The translations under genes and the position numbers were made by a program. Below the pieces are notes generated by a model. The model was given only the letters and a program-made list of their open reading frames with translations. It made no database searches and was not told where the DNA came from. Shown piece after piece: positions 46,150 through 58,600 of a stretch of DNA of 64,000 bases. The DNA is taken from assembly GCF_003473485.1 (NCBI RefSeq), contig NC_053043.1:15095001-15159000 (forward strand). Reading direction: 5' to 3'. This stretch comes from Medicago truncatula. Taxonomy: Eukaryota > Streptophyta > Magnoliopsida > Fabales > Fabaceae. Positions within the stretch are counted from its first letter, which is position 1. The number at the start of each line of letters is the position of its first letter.

Positions 46150-46437
46150 TAAGATTTTAAATTTCTAAAAGATAGAATGCACAATTTTCAATAAAATGTT
46201 TCTATATTGAATCTCTTAACTTGTGCCCTAACATTTTTTTTTAAAGATAGAATAGTTAAGGTAGTGGTTGAATATCTCTCTTAATAAATTATCATAAGAC
46301 TTGCTATAAATTCAACTCAATTGTATCAAAAATATGTCTATATAAATAGTATGACCGGAGTACTAAGAAAGGCATAATAAACATCATTTTTTTCAATTTC
46401 TTTCTTGTTTATTTCTTTCAGTTTTCTAATCACTAAC

Positions 46438-47301
46438 ATGGCTGATAAAAATATGAAAGTGGACTACATAGCTGATGACTTGAAGAGGAAGACAACATTC
46501 AACAAAAGGAAGCATGGTTAGATACTAAATTTCTCCTTTATTTCTATAAAGAACACTCATATCATACAAATTTATTATTATGAATTTTTTTCTTGTTCGT
46601 TTCTTTCAGTTTTCTGATCACTACCATGGATACTAAAAATATGAAAGTTGACTGCATAACCATTAGGAATTTATATCAATATGAATATAGTTATTTGATG
46701 TTTGTTATTTTTTGTTTTTTGATATCATGAAAAAATAAGCAAATGTTGTTGCAACCATAAATCATAATAACATACCAGTTATATAGACCATTGAAATTAT
46801 TGTTATTTTCACAATATTTTAAGATCATGCTAGTTATAGTATAAATTTTTCAGTTTCACATTTCTCTCAACTCTCTCACGGGTTTTGTTGCGTTTTTCAA
46901 CAGGTATAACTAAGAAGATTAATGAAATCACCACCCTCTGTGGAATTGATGCATGTGGTATAATCTATGATGAAAACAATGATGGAGCAACAGTTTATCC
47001 ATCAAAAAAAGGAGTCCAAATGGTGTTGGACAAGTTTAAGAGTTTTCCTGAATCGGAACAAAGAAAAGGAATGCTGGATCATGAGGGCTTTTTGAGCCAA
47101 TCCATAATGAAATCCAAAGAGAAGTTAAAGAAACTAAAGGGCAAGTCCAAGAAGAAGAAAATGAATGATCTACTTGGTGAATTCATTTATACGGGTGAAT
47201 TTGATGGAAATGTGAGCGAGAGTGATCTCGAAGATCTATCGTCGCTTATTGGTGATTACCGAAAAGAAATCGACGAGAGGATCGAATCAAGTCAAACCTG
47301 A
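46438..47301 (+). CDS. Type I MADS protein with intron in the MADS box
   Basis: Exon 1 (46438-46516) encodes MADKNMKVDYIADDLKRKTT and FNKRKH; exon 2 (46904-47301) begins after acceptor tttttcaacag and encodes GITKKINEITTLCGIDACGI then YPSKKGVQMVLDKF, an M-gamma-like central segment and an acidic C-terminus; 158 residues in total. The donor is AAGCATG|gttaga, a weak form. The joint restores the KRKxG-x-x-KK spacing of the MADS box, which supports the splice. Type I MADS genes usually lack introns, and several conserved basic residues are replaced here (DYIADD, TFNKRKH), so DNA binding may be weakened. If unspliced, the product would be a short peptide. Confidence 0.7.
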
Positions 47302-47900
47302 ACCCAAGCCTAACATGGATTGGAAATGGGGTTGATCCTATGAATGAAAAAGAGTAGAAGTCCCCGAGGGTTATCCCCAACTAGCCTTTGGTCTATGTAA
47401 TTCATAACTTCTTTGAAAAGTGTCATCTTTTACACCATCTAGAATAAAACATCAGCAAAAAATATCTAAAAAAATCAAATGTATTTGATCTAAATTTTGG
47501 ACTAAATACATTTATATTTTTAAATCATTTTTGCTTATGTTTTAATTCTAATGGAATATGTAGTATTTTTAGAGTCTTATCATCGTTTAGTTTTTATTGT
47601 TTTTTCTATCATAAATGTATTTTAAAGTTGGTCTATGTGTATGTTTGGTTTAAATATGTTGACTTTTTTTTTTTTTTTAAGCTATATTTACTTTTCCAAT
47701 GTTGATGGTCGTCAATAAATTCAATAAAGACTTGTTGTGTGGAGTTTCCAAATTACATTGTGAAATTAACAAAATTGAATGTGTTGTTGTCTCACCCTGA
47801 AATTGTCCCATCCATCTCCTTGTTTTCCATTGTGGGATGATTTTATCCCTTGTCCCCATTTGTGAGGGGACTGACCAACGTTAAAACAATGTAGATTTTA
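47302..47900. other. 3' flank of MADS gene
   Basis: No gene recognised. Ends at a Stowaway element. Confidence 0.5.
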
Positions 47901-48169
47901 CTCCATCCGTTTTAAAATGAATGTTATTTAAAGTTTTTACACATATATTAATAAATGCATTAATTAAAAGAAAGATGTTATTTTACCAAATTATCATAAT
48001 CAATTATTGATTTTTCATTAAAGAAAAAAATAATACTTTAGAAGTAGTATTAATTGAAGAGTACAATTGAAAATAAAATGTTATTATTGCATTGGAAACT
48101 GAAAATAACATTCTTTTCGAAACAATTTTTTTTTGGACTAAAACGACACTTATTTTGAAACAAAGGGAG
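47901..48169. mobile_element. Stowaway-type MITE (degenerate ends)
   Basis: ctccatccgttttaaaatga at the left; tattttgaaacaaagggag at the right; TA at 47899-47900 and 48170-48171. 269 bp. Confidence 0.75.
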
Positions 48170-49116
48170 TATATTAATTTTAGGATGAATTTCAAACTAC
48201 TTGGGGATTTTTCGAGAAAAATGCATAGGAATAGAGTGATGTAATGAGTTATTTTGTTTTAAATTATATATATATTTTTATTTAAAAATACCAAAAGATA
48301 TTGTATTGGTTGACATTAATTTTTACATTCATAAAAGAATTTTTGTGGTAATATTATCAATGATAAAGAACCTTCAAGGTAGCAGAATGATCCTCATTCT
48401 CATCCCCTCCAAGGGAAATATCCCCACTCGCAGACTCTAAATGGAAAACTCTTTGTGAGATCCCCACTCATAGATATAAATTTGCATCCCTACTTACTTA
48501 GCATTTTGACCAATGTGAGTTTCACTTATGTTGAGACTTCTTTGATTTCATGACTATTATATAAAATAAAATGGAAATTAGGATACAAATACAGTCATCC
48601 TCTCACTTCCATGTATACCATCTAGTTCTAGTCGTTCCAATCTAGTATGTAAAGTTTCATGCTACACTAGATGTTATCTTCTCTCACAATCCAAGTACAT
48701 ACCAACATTATTGAGTAAGCCTGCCTCTCTTGAGATGAATGTGAAATATGTATGTACTATATTTCACATTGTATTGTACTCTTGTTTGTAGGGCCGTATT
48801 TGAGGTTGGACGAAGAGGGCGATCGTCTTAGGCCCAAAAAAATAAGTACGAAATTTGGGTCCTATTTTTTTTAGGGTTCTATTAGGCCCTAAAAAAATTG
48901 GTTAATTTTTTTTTTTATCAAATTTGATGTTTATATATATGTTTATTAGTTCAAGTTGTAGGTTCACGACTTGATATTGTTTATATAGTGCATGTTGTTG
49001 ATCAACTTATTGTGTCCCGCCACTACAATGCATAGGGAAAATGCACCTCTTATTCTCCTTTATCTTTGGTGAACTCTATAACATCTCATTCCAATACATA
49101 TATTTTTAAAAGTAAA
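48170..49116. other. Intergenic with transposon-end relics
   Basis: Contains gggcgatcgtcttaggccca near 48820, which resembles the terminus of a plant hAT element family, and a complementary aggccctaaaaaaattgg about 60 bp on. No gene. Confidence 0.35.
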
Positions 49117-50198
49117 CTAGTTACAAACTCGTGCTTCGCACGGGTTGAATTACATATTTTTTTTTAAAATTTTACTCTAAAGGAGATATGTTCAAATTAC
49201 GGAACATTGCTATTCTTCGTAAATTTGATATTGGTCTTAAAGTTCACACAAGTAGACACCATTGTGATGATTTCAGTGCACAGAGAAATGCTTCAAATTC
49301 AAGTCCTTGTAAAGAGCTAAACTCAAAAAATTCTACTTTGATGTTCAAACCGTAAGCAAACAAAGTAAAAGTACACAAGACATTATAGAAATTCAAAGTG
49401 ACTCTAAATCCGAGAAAGAAACCAAAAAATATAAATAAATCAAAATGTACACTAATAAGTAACATTGATAAATCATAAAGGAAATTACAACAAATCTTAA
49501 CTAATCATCTAACCTTTGAAGCACAAATAATGAGCTTCATATGCTGATTCTCATTACTACCAGTCACAATCCAATAATCCAACACTCCAAATCTTATTTT
49601 TCAAATGTCCAAATCATTTTTGAGATCCTTAATGTAGTCATAATCCCTTGATATTGAAAGTCCTATATAAAAATACAATAATACATCATTTAATTTTATT
49701 CCCTTTATTCATTCTGATATCGAAAGAAGCTACCATATATCTATGTGATCAATTTTTGTATCATCAAATCAACATGATCTTAAATGCACAAATTTTTGTA
49801 TCATCAACTTTCTAGACCTCAATGATATGACAAAAATAAATTTACACCAATCAACTTTCGTACGGCTCAATGATATAGGACAGAATAAACCAAATATTAA
49901 AACTGTTACAGCTTTAGAATTACTCACAAAAACTAAAATTACCCACATGTATCAATTTTTTTTCAACTACAGTATCAAAATCTAAAATAACAATTGTGTG
50001 AAAACCTTACCATGAACTAAAATTCAATCATGACCTCTACTCCACATAACAAACGAAGATTTTTCTACAGCCATCTAAAAAATTCAATCATGACCTCTAC
50101 TCCACATGACCTCTACTTATATAGAAATTACCAAATTGCCCCTCCTAGGGAAAAAATGGAAATTCATATGCCATCAATTTTAATAAATAGTATATAGA
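49117..50198 (-). mobile_element. Non-autonomous Helitron, 1,082 bp
   Basis: Read on the minus strand the element starts TCTATATACTATTTATTAAA and ends with a short hairpin (acccgtgcgaagcacgagt) followed eight bases later by CTAG. It sits between A (50199, complement) and T, as expected for insertion into an AT dinucleotide without target duplication. These are the known Helitron hallmarks. No Rep/helicase frame inside. Confidence 0.75.
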
Positions 50199-50519
50199 TG
50201 AATAAAAGTGAGACAAAACTTACTGAAATAAATCTAGATTTTTTTTAATCTTTCAAGAACAAAATATTCATAAAGTTAATTACAAAAGGAACAACTGTAA
50301 TTTAAAAGATTTACAACATTGTTAAAAGTTGGTTATTGTTTAACAAAACCAAATTAAAACTTGAAGACATAAACATATAGGTCATTTTTAACTCTAGACC
50401 CAACTCGTGACCCAGGTCCGACTGATATATTGAGTGACTGATGAATACTTATGATTCTAAGACCTCCAATGAGTACTAATACATGAAAGGAAAATCAATA
50501 GTGTGGGGTGAGATTTAGT

Positions 50520-50763
50520 GTGTGTTTGGATGAAAAGTTTAAGAGAAGAAGGGAGAGGAGAGCTTACTTTTTTTTTTTAAAATTACGGACATTATAAAAT
50601 GATTTTTAGAAAATTGAATTAACAACTTGATAAATGATCATATAATACTTCAAAAACACTTAATTTATTTTTTAAAAAATATTTTATATTGTTCGTAATT
50701 TAAAAAATAAAAGCGAGCCCTCCCATCCCATCTCTTTCCCACCTAAACCTTTAATCCAAACAC
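50520..50763. mobile_element. Probable MITE with gtgtttggat ends
   Basis: gtgtgtttggatgaaaagtt at the left and the inverse form ctttaatccaaacactt at the right, with a purine-rich/pyrimidine-rich subterminal pair. Such tgtttgga ends are typical of several plant TIR elements. 244 bp. Confidence 0.55.
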
Positions 50764-52590
50764 TTCTTAAAATCTCACTGAGTTCTCAAACAAAGGATAA
50801 AACATTATCCTTACCTTTGGACGAATATAATATTTTCAATACTAAATCCAAGAAGAAATTATATTCTTTATAATATATATATTTTTTAAACAATCCAACA
50901 TATGCACGTACACGAAGGTGTAGTCCATATTAATTGAACATTCTTGATTTTCCTTTTACTAGGGTCTATGATTATTGAGGTTTGCCCTGCTGTTTTTAAA
51001 CAATCCTTATTCATCCAAGTCCTTATAGTCATGAGCAAATTAAGGTCTTAGATATAAACAACAATCGATCATAGAGATCCTGATGGATAATTAATTGTAT
51101 TAAACATGGTGCCCTACTTCTCTATGACACTCCATTTCTTTCGTTTAGATTCACTTTATCTAGGGTGAATCCATGTTTAACTCACTTACTATAATGTCAA
51201 TTTCATAATCAGTCAATTTAAGATACATGGATGCAATTCTACTTATATATAAACTTCATCATCATCCATTACGCATGTAACTTGGCATAATCAATCATCT
51301 AATATGCAATTGACCTAGTGGTATTGGCTTATAATCCGGGAGTGTTAATCAAAGGCTGATATTTATTTACTTGAAATCTTATATGATCATTACTTCTCTG
51401 GATCTTCGCTTACCATATTTATCTACCATCGGTCATTGTTCCAAATAAAAATTATGTCTTCTTCTCCATCTCAATACATTTTAGGGTTTGAAATTGGGAA
51501 TTCTATTTTTTATACTCAGTGATAATTATGAAATTGGAATAAAATTACAGAAACTCAATTGCCAATCTTGGATTCACTATTTGCCATTGTTTTCATTAAT
51601 TTGGAATAAATTGTCCCTGAAACCCGTATGAGTAATGAACCAATACGGTGTGTGGTAGCGGAAGAAAACAAGGAGGACATCACATATCTTCGTTTTCAAT
51701 AATTGGAAAAAATATAATAGTATGTGATCGAGAGAAAGGATACTCACCAAATAAAGACGTGAATTAAATATGAGCTTTTCCATGAAATGAAATAGATGGT
51801 TCAGATGTACAGATCCTAACTCTTTTAATAATACAATCTTTATGTTAAATTTGTTCTTAATGCTTTTGCTGATGTTCAATCCATAAAAGATATTTTAAGT
51901 TAGTAAGTGCGAGCCATCAACTTGTTACCTAAGGGATATGGTTTAAATCATGTATAAATGCTAATTGATAAACATAGGGTTAGGTTTATATTCATATTCA
52001 TATTTAAACGATCCGATCATATGCAATCAAATGAATCAACTATTTTGCTTAGCATGAGAAGTTGACTGGTACAATGAATTTCAAGTCGTTTTTCATACAT
52101 GGAGATGGGTTAGGTAGAGTTATATTTGAAGCATATAAAATATTCAATGAATTAAGAGTAACCATTAAACGAATAGTACTGAAGGAAGTTTAATCCCGAC
52201 TCGACTTTCTATATTCTGCAAATCTCTTAGTTATCAGGTTGTTACCAAAACTATTTTCCTTGAAACTTTTCAAACTTAAGAATGAAACCCATTAAAACAT
52301 CGTCTATGTATTTAGAAACGTTTCTCAGCTTTGTGTAATTCGCTGGGTGGCCATAAGCTCACCGAGCAAACACACCAGAACTTGTAATTTTTTTTTTTAC
52401 TTTTTTTTGAAACACACTTGGTACTGATTGTTAGTATAGTTAGTTTGACTACGGCAAATCAGTTGTATTATGATACAGAGATGCAACACACAACAAGGCA
52501 AGAAAAATGAATAACAAGCATGCTTCTCTTCAAGCCATGGCTGAGCAATCTTCGTCAACAACAAACACCAACATGACAAACCATGAGGAT
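50764..52590. other. Intergenic, nothing recognised
   Basis: No gene or clear element termini. It could contain the LTR of the gag remnant that follows, but I cannot define it. Confidence 0.35.
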
Positions 52591-52594
52591 AATC

Positions 52595-53765
52595 CAACTC
52601 CAATGATGAACAATAACAGTCCGAGGAGATTTACTAGATCAACAAATCCATGAAACAAATGATGTCAGATCTAGATCAAGATGAGAGTTATTCAACTTAT
52701 GCACGCGAATCCATTCAATGAAGCAGCCACATGTAGATCCCATCAATCACCCGATGAAGTTCTATGAGATTTTTGAAAGTCCAAGAGCTTCTGAGAGCGA
52801 AGCGAAGAAGATAACTTGCACATGAGGATTTTTCGTTATTCACTCATTCCACGAGCCAAATATTGGTGCCTGGATCAACTAGTAGTGACCACTCTGTCTG
52901 ATTCGAACAATTTAGAGGACAAGTTCATTTGAAGATTTTTTTTCCTCAAATAAGGATTCAAGATGCCAAGACATCCATAATTTTCTTCACCAAAGGTTCC
53001 AATGAGACTCTTTGCGAGGCATAAGAGTGATTCAAGTCAATGCTCTACAAGTGCCCATATACTATGAATTATTTGATGATATTAGTCAAGTTCACATTTT
53101 CAGAAGCGGTCTCTAACAACAACCAAAACTCAAACTTAATGCAACAACATGCAGTTCTCTTATGTCAAAGAATATGTTGTGGATACCATTAAGCTCATCA
53201 AGTCCATGGAAATAAACGAATAGAAGGTATCACTCAAATAAGGGTGGTATCTTAGAGCTTGATACCAATGATGCCTTGCTTGCTCAAAGAAAACTCCTCT
53301 TGAATAATGTGGAAGAATTGACGAAGAAAATTCTAAAAATCCAACAGCAAATCAATGTAGTTTACATAGGAGAAATGCAAGCAGGTAATGAAGTGTGAGC
53401 TATATGTTGTTCCTCACCAAATTTGTTACTGTCCACCTCATAAAAAGGTGAATTACGCAAACCATTATCGGTAAAAATGGTACCCTAATCATAATAAATA
53501 CAGTGGAAACAAAATTTGTCAACGGGGAAACAAATTCTATTACCCCAAACAATAGCTTTCGTATCAACAACAACAAAACAATGATCAACATCAACCTAGT
53601 TCATTTGAATATTGATTCCTCACTCATGAACATCAAGGTATAACTAGGTCATCTGTTCAAGCAGTTTATAGATAAGCAGAAGGCTACTTTCGATGCTAAT
53701 ACAACAAATAGCCCTAATGAGCACTAGAATGCAATGGAAGTTGAGGAAATTGAAAATGAATGCTA
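52595..53765 (+). pseudogene. Ty3/gypsy-type gag remnant
   Basis: Frames broken by many stops contain pieces of a plant Ty3/gypsy (Athila-like) gag: a matrix-like start near 52610 (SPRRFTRSTNP), a stretch near 53250 reading GGILELDTNDALLAQRKLLL followed by NNVEELTKKI, and an Asn/Gln-rich segment (NHANHYR, SYQQQQNNDQHQP) near 53455-53610. No protease, RT or integrase was found. Identification rests on the Leu-Glu-Leu-Asp-Thr segment and on the layout. Confidence 0.5.
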
Positions 53766-53809
53766 ATTATGATTCTGAAAATGAACCCTCTCAAATTTGA
53801 AAAGCTGGT

Positions 53810-54440
53810 GGAATACTTCTTTGGTAAATGGTAGCGGAGGGGGTTCAGTGTGGTTGTAACACATGCATCACATTCAAATGGGGTGGTTTGTTAGATTATA
53901 GGTGGATGTCGGATAATGTTATTAGATGGGTGGGGGATGGGGCTTCTACTTTGTTTTAGAAGGACACGTGGTTAAATGATGAGGCCTGCGAGTGGCGTAT
54001 GAGATTGTTTGCATGAGAGGATGGGTTGGTGAGGGAGTGTATGGAGCAGTTGTCACTTGTTGTTTTGCAGGTTTGTGTTACCGATAAGTGGTTTTGGAAG
54101 CTTTATTCTTCCCATCGATACACGGTTAAAAGTGCTTATAATCTTTCGATAACTTCTGAAGTTGGTGTTGATGAACGTTTTAATCATGTTTTGTGGCTTA
54201 AAAAAATTCCAAGGTCAATATTTTTATTTGACGTTTGTTCCTTAATATATTAGCAACAAAAATGAATCTTGGATTACAATGATTCTTTATGCACGACTAC
54301 TTATGGCATGGTGGATGATCAATACCATTTGAGCATATTACCCATGGTTCGTTAATTGAGCATTTTACTCAGTTTAGAAGTCTCGAGGGCTTCTCCAACA
54401 AGTCTCGTTTAACTTTTAACATATTTATTTGAACTAGTGA
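53810..54440 (+). pseudogene. LINE ORF2 fragment (zf-RVT region)
   Basis: Across frames the sequence reads NVIRWVGDGAST, KDTWLND, then from about 54026 LVRECMEQLSLVVLQVCVTD with WFWKLYSSHRYTVKSAYNL and HVLWLKKIP, and later HGSLIEHFTQFRSLEGFSN. This is the linker and zinc-binding zf-RVT region downstream of the reverse transcriptase of plant LINEs. Several stops and frameshifts; both ends missing. Confidence 0.75.
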
Positions 54441-54444
54441 TTAA

Positions 54445-55515
54445 CACTAAGTTACTAGTTCAAAGAAAAGAAAGTGGGTACTGTAGCATCACTTTAAAAG
54501 AAACTGAAGAGGCATGAACGAAGAGAAGTAGCAGTGTTGATGGAAAAGAAACAAAAAATTCCGATGCAAATTAGTTGTCCTACAAACTTTTTTTGAATTT
54601 ATCCACAATTCAATATGTTGTGTGAAATTGTCCTTTTAGACTATAATCTCATTTTATTTTTTATTTTTAAGCACAAATTGTAGAGTTGTATCAATCGGAG
54701 GAGAAGTCAAATGAACATAGACCTACGCTTGTGGACTAGGATTGGTTGTGGAAGAGTTGAAATAAGGTACAAGGTGAGAGATGATTCAATCAAATGAGTG
54801 TAAAATATGTGAGATGAACAAAAAAAAAACGTATTTCCCTCAAGTTCAACCGTACTCACTATGAATAGTTGAAATCCATTGAGTGATAATGGAATTCATA
54901 TGAAAAATCTCAAAGTGTAAAGTTAAAATATGAATTACGACATTACCAGGTACCACTCGTAATTAATGGTGGGCTCTCTCTCTCTCTCCTGGACCCACGG
55001 TTTTTTATGTTTTGAAAAAATATTAAAATATTGAAATACATAGATATAACGTTTTTGATAGATGATATAAAGTTGTTAGTAGAATCTATTTAATTTTTCG
55101 TATGATGCTGGATTAGATAGATTAAATGTTTATTAAATATTACTATTAGTTAATTATAAATTTTTGTAAGGTTTTTTTTTAAGGGAACACAAAAAAAATT
55201 TGGCCCAAGAAACACAATAAAATTAGGATGATGATAACTTGTGTCCTTAGAAGCTTAAAATGGAAATTAAAAATAAATTTTATATTAAAAATATAACTTT
55301 TAAGATATTAAATGCATAATTTACAAGAATTATTTCATAAATTGGATATATATGAAAATAATTTATTTCATAAATTTCCTTAAACCTCACATTTCAAACT
55401 CTTTTCCTAAAACAAAAGAAAGAAAGATTTGAAGCTCTTCTATTTTTATATTTTGAGTATAATTGAAGCAAAATGAGGACCACCTTAAATGTGGTATGAC
55501 GTGTTTGCATGCGTG
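54445..55515. other. Intergenic upstream of MOSC gene 1
   Basis: A short (CT)n near 54970-54988 and scattered MITE-end motifs (gataacttgtgtccttag near 55233). No gene. Confidence 0.5.
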
Positions 55516-55519
55516 TCTG

Positions 55520-55550
55520 ACGTGGCTCCTCGTTGTTTAGAGCCTATTTA
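55520..55550 (+). promoter_or_regulatory. Conserved ACGT box and TATA-like site, MOSC gene 1
   Basis: acgtggctcctc at 55520-55531 is identical to 61403-61414 before MOSC gene 2. It includes ACGTGGC, the core of ABRE/G-box elements bound by bZIP factors. A TATA-like ctatttaaag follows near 55544. Confidence 0.55.
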
Positions 55551-55615
55551 AAGTTAAACTTACGCAACTCTAATTAATTAGTTCATTGCATTTGCATTGC
55601 TTCATTTTTCTAACA

Positions 55616-58600
55616 ATGGGTGCTGCACCATCAACTTCAATAGCTGAAGCTAAAATTTCAGCCATTTTCATTTATCCAATTAAGTCTTGCCGTGGAATTT
55701 CTCTTTCTCATTCTCCTCTCACTCCTTCTGGTACGTATCATATTTCTTCTGTTGTTTTTTTTTCTTCTTCTTAATATCATAATTTAATTGAAACATGTTT
55801 GATTTAATGTATTTACTTGATAGGACTTCGATGGGATCGCCAGTGGGTGGTTGTGAATTCAAAAGGAAGAGCATGCACTCAAAGAGTTGAACCAAAACTT
55901 GCTTTGGTTGAGGTTGAACTTCCACCTGAAGCTTTTGATGAACACTGGGAACCTACCACTGATTCCTTTATGGGTATTTTACATTTGTTTTATGCTCCAC
56001 CAAAGAACATATCATGCTTTTTATTTATTAATTTATTTTATTCATTGTCACCCATGTTTCTCGTTTTACTTAAATAAAATGGTCTGATCGTGTATCGGTA
56101 AATACATCTCAGATGGTAAAATATTGCAAAGACATTTGATATGTTGGGGCGTGAGTTTGAACTCACAATTCTCCATTTTTTTAGCACTTAAGTGTCTGGA
56201 TCTCTTTTATAAAAAGTGACACAATTCACCTTTCAAGTTGTTTTGTAATGATACATTAAATCCAAAAATAATACTAGCAACACACTCTTTTTGATCGGTT
56301 CACCAAATTTATACGAGATCCACATGACTTGTTCGGATACATATGAATTTTAATCAATAGAAAATGATGTGGTAAAAAGTGTGTTGTGAGCACTCCTTCA
56401 AGAATAATAAAAACCTAATTGCATAGCATGAGTTGTGAGCAGTTTCATTCTAACTCATACATATAAAAATTCACTCTGTGATAGTGTTGAATCTTTCAAT
56501 TTGTCTAGATCCTGAAAGGGATTCGTCTTTATAGCTGCGTGCAAAGAGTACTCTGGGTAGTATTGAACATCAGGAATTACTGATGTCACATGTGCAATGA
56601 CATGAAACATATGACATGTATCAGGAATTCACTTAGTTGAGTCTGCTAACCCTTCTGTCTACAAGAAGATAAAGGTAATTTTGAATCCCTGATCAACATC
56701 ACATTGGCTGTCATTGCACACATTAATCTTCCAGTCAATGGTGACGTATGTTTCTGTTAGTCATTTAAGCTTCAAATAAATGGAGATAGATAAAAGAGAC
56801 TAACTCCAGAAAAATAATATCGTGGGGACCAAAAATACATTGATGCCTTCTGTTTGTGATAAAAGACAAATATCACAGTTTGGTGGAGGATATGGTAGTG
56901 GCACGTAATGAACGAACTTCCACCTCTGTGTTTCTATCAAAACCTTCATAAAAACTATAGAAGTGGACAATGCAGCACAAATTAAGTAGCTAAAAAATGG
57001 TAAGATAGATGGATCATATGGCATATACATTTAAGCAAGTGTTTGATTGAGTTTATGAAATGACTTACATCCAATCCATAACTTTTTCTGAGCTTATTTC
57101 TATAAGCTTTTAAGATAAAATTATGAAAATCAACCTATGTGGAAGGGCTTATTGCTGTAAACTCTTATGAGTTTATTTGATTAAATAAACTCTTATTTGA
57201 TTCAATATTTGAATAAGTATGAAGTATCTCTTGTGTGTTGGAGCTCAAATGACTGTTTTGTTGGATCCCATGGTTTTAAGCATCTGCTTAAATGTTGGTC
57301 ATGCGGTGGAAAATATCGAGTAAAGTATCTCTTGGTTGGGATTGACATAGATCACATACATTGGATAGCTAAACTAGCATATAATGAACTTGCACTCACT
57401 CTCTTTCTCTTTGTGCTTTTATTTTCTGCATTTTGCATTCAAGTGTTTAATTGTAACCCTTGTGTCTTGCGGGTGCTAGCGCAGTGGTGACTATCTAGCT
57501 TTGTAAACCAAAGGGGTTGAGTTGTAATCTCTATTAGAAACGAATGGCTAAGTGCGTCCCCCTCCCCCTAAATAAATAAGAATTTGGTGAAATAGTCGAA
57601 GAAACACATATAAAAACTACTTTTTGTGTGTACCAGTTCAATTCCTCTCTTCTTGTTTATCGAAGCCATTGAGAAATGTCTGTTATACAAGGGACATCAA
57701 TGCTGTCTTAAGTACTTACTTACCATGTTAATGTACTTGTCTTTGCTTGATTACTTTTTCCCTCCTATTTAATTTTTTTTCCTTCAGTTTTTGTGTTTTC
57801 TTCTGCATATTGTGTTCAAATGTCATTCTTAATTTGACTCCTTCTGTTCTTAATTTTGAGAAAATAAAAAAATTGCAGTAGTTATAACGCTGGTGGACTT
57901 TCGATTTGCATATTCATCGTGATCATGATTTCTTTTCTTAATTTTTTCATTTGTTTAGTTAACGAATAGTGTCTGTATCTTCATGTTACAGTGTTGAAAG
58001 CACCTGGAATGGAACCTCTCAAAGTTTTTTTAAACAAACAGTATGAAGTAGCAGATGATATTACAGTGTGGGAATGGACTGGCTCTGCTTGGGACGAGGG
58101 AGCCGAAGCAGCTCAATGGTTCTCAGATTATTTAGGAAATCCTACAAAACTGGTTCGCTTCAATACTGGTAGGTCTTTGAAATTATGAAGCCTTAAAGAA
58201 TACGATAAGTGATTGGTAAAGGACAATAACGGTTTCGTGAACACATGCAAATTACTTGGATTAACTCTCTTAATATAGTTAATGTGTGTAATATAATGTG
58301 AAACAAATTCAGTCAAACACATCATAACATAAATAAGAATGATTAAATGGTCGTGAATCTTAGTCACATCATGCATGACATAAATAACTATGATAACTCT
58401 CGAGTAATATATCTAAATGCAGCTTCTGAAGTAAGAAAAGTAGATCCTGACTATGTTGAGGGACAGCAGCAGACCTTTTTCACCGATGGTTATCCATTCT
58501 TACTCGTATCTCAGGCCAGTCCAGTAGCAGATGAGAAATGTAGTCTAAGTTTACTTACATAAGTTTTTACTTTATATTTCTCATTTATTTATTGCTTTCA

